Of a stretch of DNA of 7,052 nucleotides, positions 5,748 through 7,052 are shown piece by piece; positions within the stretch are counted from its first letter, which is position 1, and each line of letters begins with the position of its first letter. The notes under the pieces are model-generated. The model was not told where the DNA came from and searched no databases. It saw only the letters and a program-made list of their open reading frames with translations. The DNA comes from Synergistaceae bacterium (GTDB lineage Bacteria; Synergistota; Synergistia; Synergistales; Aminobacteriaceae), in the NCBI GenBank assembly GCA_017427625.1, contig JAFRSL010000294.1, positions 1-7,052 on the forward strand, read 5' to 3'. Position numbers and translations under genes: made by a program.

Positions 5748-6431
5748 CTAGTGTTTACTGTAATCTCTCGGCCCGAACAAAAGCGTCCCAACTCGGATCA
5801 TCGTGCTTCCCTCAAGTATTGCAAGCTCAAAGTCCCCGCTCATTCCCATAGAAAGAATCGGAAGCTCAAGCCCCGTTCTGGTCCTAGCGTCCTCAAGAAG
5901 CCCCCTCAGTTCCGCGAATGACGAACGAATCTCGCGCTCGTCGTCCGTTATTGGCCCTACCGTCATTAGACCGTCAAGCCTCAAATTCTCATGGCCTGCA
6001 ACATTTTCAAGGAGTGCGTTGAAATTCTCAGGTTCAACTCCTGACTTGCTGGCCTCGCCTGAAGTGTTGACCTCAATTAGTACGGGGACAATTCTTCCGA
6101 GTTCACCTGCGATTCGATTCAAGCGTTCCGAAAGTTCGATGCTGTCAACGCTGTCTATTGTGTCGAATGTCTCAATAGCTTTACGCGCTTTGTTGGCCTG
6201 AAGATGACCGATTAGTCTCCAAGATATTCGGGAGTCTCCGTAGACTTTACGTTTTGCCTCACCCTCCTGAACCCTGTTCTCGCCGAAGAAGTCAACCCAC
6301 GAGATTTTCTCGGCCTCCTTCATCTCGTCAACTGTTCGAGTCTTGCTGACCGCCGTGAAGTATACCTTGTCATTGCGACCTGCCTTCTTCATGGCCGCGT
6401 CTATTCGTTCACGGATTATCTCTGCGTTCAA
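5748..6431 (-). CDS. yggS: YggS/PROSC family pyridoxal phosphate homeostasis protein
   Basis: At 227 residues this is a full-length member of the fold-type III PLP-binding family that buffers pyridoxal 5'-phosphate and affects amino-acid metabolism; it has no known catalysis. Visible family motifs are AVSKTRTV with the PLP Schiff-base Lys30, FFGENRVQEG (48-57), WRLIGHLQANK (71-81), VNTSGEASKSG (121-131), GLMTVGP (154-160) and LSMGMSGDFELAI followed by GSTMIRVGTLLFGPR (193-222). The start is TTG at 6431: no ATG or GTG lies between the upstream stop and the conserved N-terminal helix (IIRERIDAAMKKAGR), and the Met at residue 14 would remove that helix. The TTG is only 3 nt after the upstream gene's TGA, with GGTGA just before it, so reinitiation coupled to that gene is likely. 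The gene ends with TAG at 5748-5750. Confidence 0.95.
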   Translation of the reverse strand: MNAEIIRERIDAAMKKAGRNDKVYFTAVSKTRTVDEMKEAEKISWVDFFGENRVQEGEAKRKVYGDSRISWRLIGHLQANKARKAIETFDTIDSVDSIELSERLNRIAGELGRIVPVLIEVNTSGEASKSGVEPENFNALLENVAGHENLRLDGLMTVGPITDDEREIRSSFAELRGLLEDARTRTGLELPILSMGMSGDFELAILEGSTMIRVGTLLFGPRDYSKH

Positions 6432-6434
6432 TTC

Positions 6435-7052
6435 TCACCATATCCTTCCGTTCTCGTCTTTTATCGTGTTAGCGTCAAGTATGAGTTTGTCGCCGTGCCT
6501 TACTCCCTTCTCGATGAAAAAGTTTTTCTCGTCGGCAGGAAAACCCTCAACGTCTTGAAGCACAGGGCTGTTACCCTGAAGTATGAAGACCTTGTTCTTC
6601 CCCTCACGCGTGATGACCGCAGTGTCAGGGACCATTATCCCCTTCTGAACGTCCGTAACTACGCTCGCCTTGAAGCTCCTCGACCTCAGAACAGCGGGCG
6701 GGAAAAACGGAAGTCTCAGGTAAACTTTCAGCTTCTGGCCCGATGACTTAACCGCTACAACTTCAGCCTTGCGTTCTTTGCCCTCGTACTCCGTTCGGAT
6801 TCTTATCGTGGGATTCTCTTTGTTCCTCAATGCACGCTCAAGCGACGGCGATGTGTCAAGGTATGCTATACATCTCAGGACTTGGGGCTGAGGAACTAGC
6901 TTTCCGATTGGCTCACCGCGACTCATTGCTGTACCATTCTCGATGAGTGAGGCATCTTGAAATTCAGGGAACGGCGCGAAATCCGGCCACAGCTTCGAGT
7001 ATACCCAATTACCTTCTTGGCCGTCGAGGCCGGGATAGAAGTACGCGGGATA
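6435..7052 (-). CDS. HlyD-like periplasmic adaptor/membrane fusion protein, C-terminal part (5' end outside window)
   Basis: The frame is open to the right edge and gives the last 205 residues of a longer protein. An internal ATG at 6926 has open frame continuing upstream of it, so it is not taken as the start. Residues 36-51 (LIENGTAMSRGEPIGK) look like the second half of the barrel-sandwich (lipoyl-like) domain. A beta-barrel follows (about 52-140: VLRCIAYLDTS, then KAEVVAVKSSGQKLKVYLRL). The end resembles the membrane-proximal domain: MVPDTAVITREGKNKVFIL, then a segment closing in GVRHGDKLIL. These proteins bridge an inner-membrane exporter and outer-membrane parts in efflux or secretion. 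Adaptor-like genes are found upstream of yggS-sepF in other bacteria as far as I recall. No partner transporter is in the window, so the substrate is unknown. It ends at TGA 6437-6435, three bases before yggS. Confidence 0.75.
   Translation of the reverse strand, partial: YPAYFYPGLDGQEGNWVYSKLWPDFAPFPEFQDASLIENGTAMSRGEPIGKLVPQPQVLRCIAYLDTSPSLERALRNKENPTIRIRTEYEGKERKAEVVAVKSSGQKLKVYLRLPFFPPAVLRSRSFKASVVTDVQKGIMVPDTAVITREGKNKVFILQGNSPVLQDVEGFPADEKNFFIEKGVRHGDKLILDANTIKDENGRIW

Noticed and set aside
1..7052. CRISPR array, riboswitch, rRNA or a multi-gene defence system
   Set aside because: No regularly spaced repeats, conserved riboswitch cores or defence gene sets are visible. The genes are core housekeeping plus one tnpB element.

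Overview
The window most likely comes from a Synergistota (Synergistetes) bacterium of moderate GC. The main clue is the first gene fragment on the + strand. It ends in an acidic/proline spacer, a Gly-Gly-Cys-Asp-Ala-Gly motif, a hydrophobic helix and a short basic tail, which is the layout of the Synerg-CTERM sorting signal. The rest of the window is chromosomal core gene content on the - strand.

Layout from left to right. Positions 2-175 (+) hold the 3' end of a surface protein gene, closed by a strong intrinsic terminator at 188-223. Everything else is on the - strand and is transcribed right to left: a periplasmic adaptor (HlyD-like) gene cut by the window edge (7052-6435), yggS (6431-5748), sepF (5683-5267), a tnpB-only IS200/IS605-type element (about 5230-3945, tnpB at 5176-4055), divIVA (3899-3078), recG (3118-1037), recX (1040-612) and a small unrecognised gene (606-241). 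Spacing is tight: the adaptor and yggS are separated by 3 nt, divIVA and recG overlap by 41 nt, recG and recX overlap by 4 nt, and recX is 5 nt from the small gene. This looks like one long operon, or a few nested ones.

How the genes fit together. yggS-sepF-divIVA is a known cell-division/PLP-homeostasis neighbourhood. SepF anchors FtsZ to the membrane, DivIVA is a pole/septum coiled-coil scaffold, and YggS balances pyridoxal phosphate. It is followed by recombination genes: RecG remodels forks and RecX modulates RecA. The mobile element sits exactly between sepF and divIVA in the operon's direction. No tnpA is present in the window. TnpB has all three RuvC catalytic residues and a complete zinc ribbon, and the DNA after its stop codon looks like an omega-RNA/right-end module that runs into the divIVA leader.

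I found no CRISPR array, tRNA or rRNA, and no clear undescribed defence system. The most interesting region is the tnpB element: an RBS-sequestering left-end hairpin, a candidate omega-RNA whose guide would be read from the divIVA 5' region, and possible effects on expression of the downstream operon.
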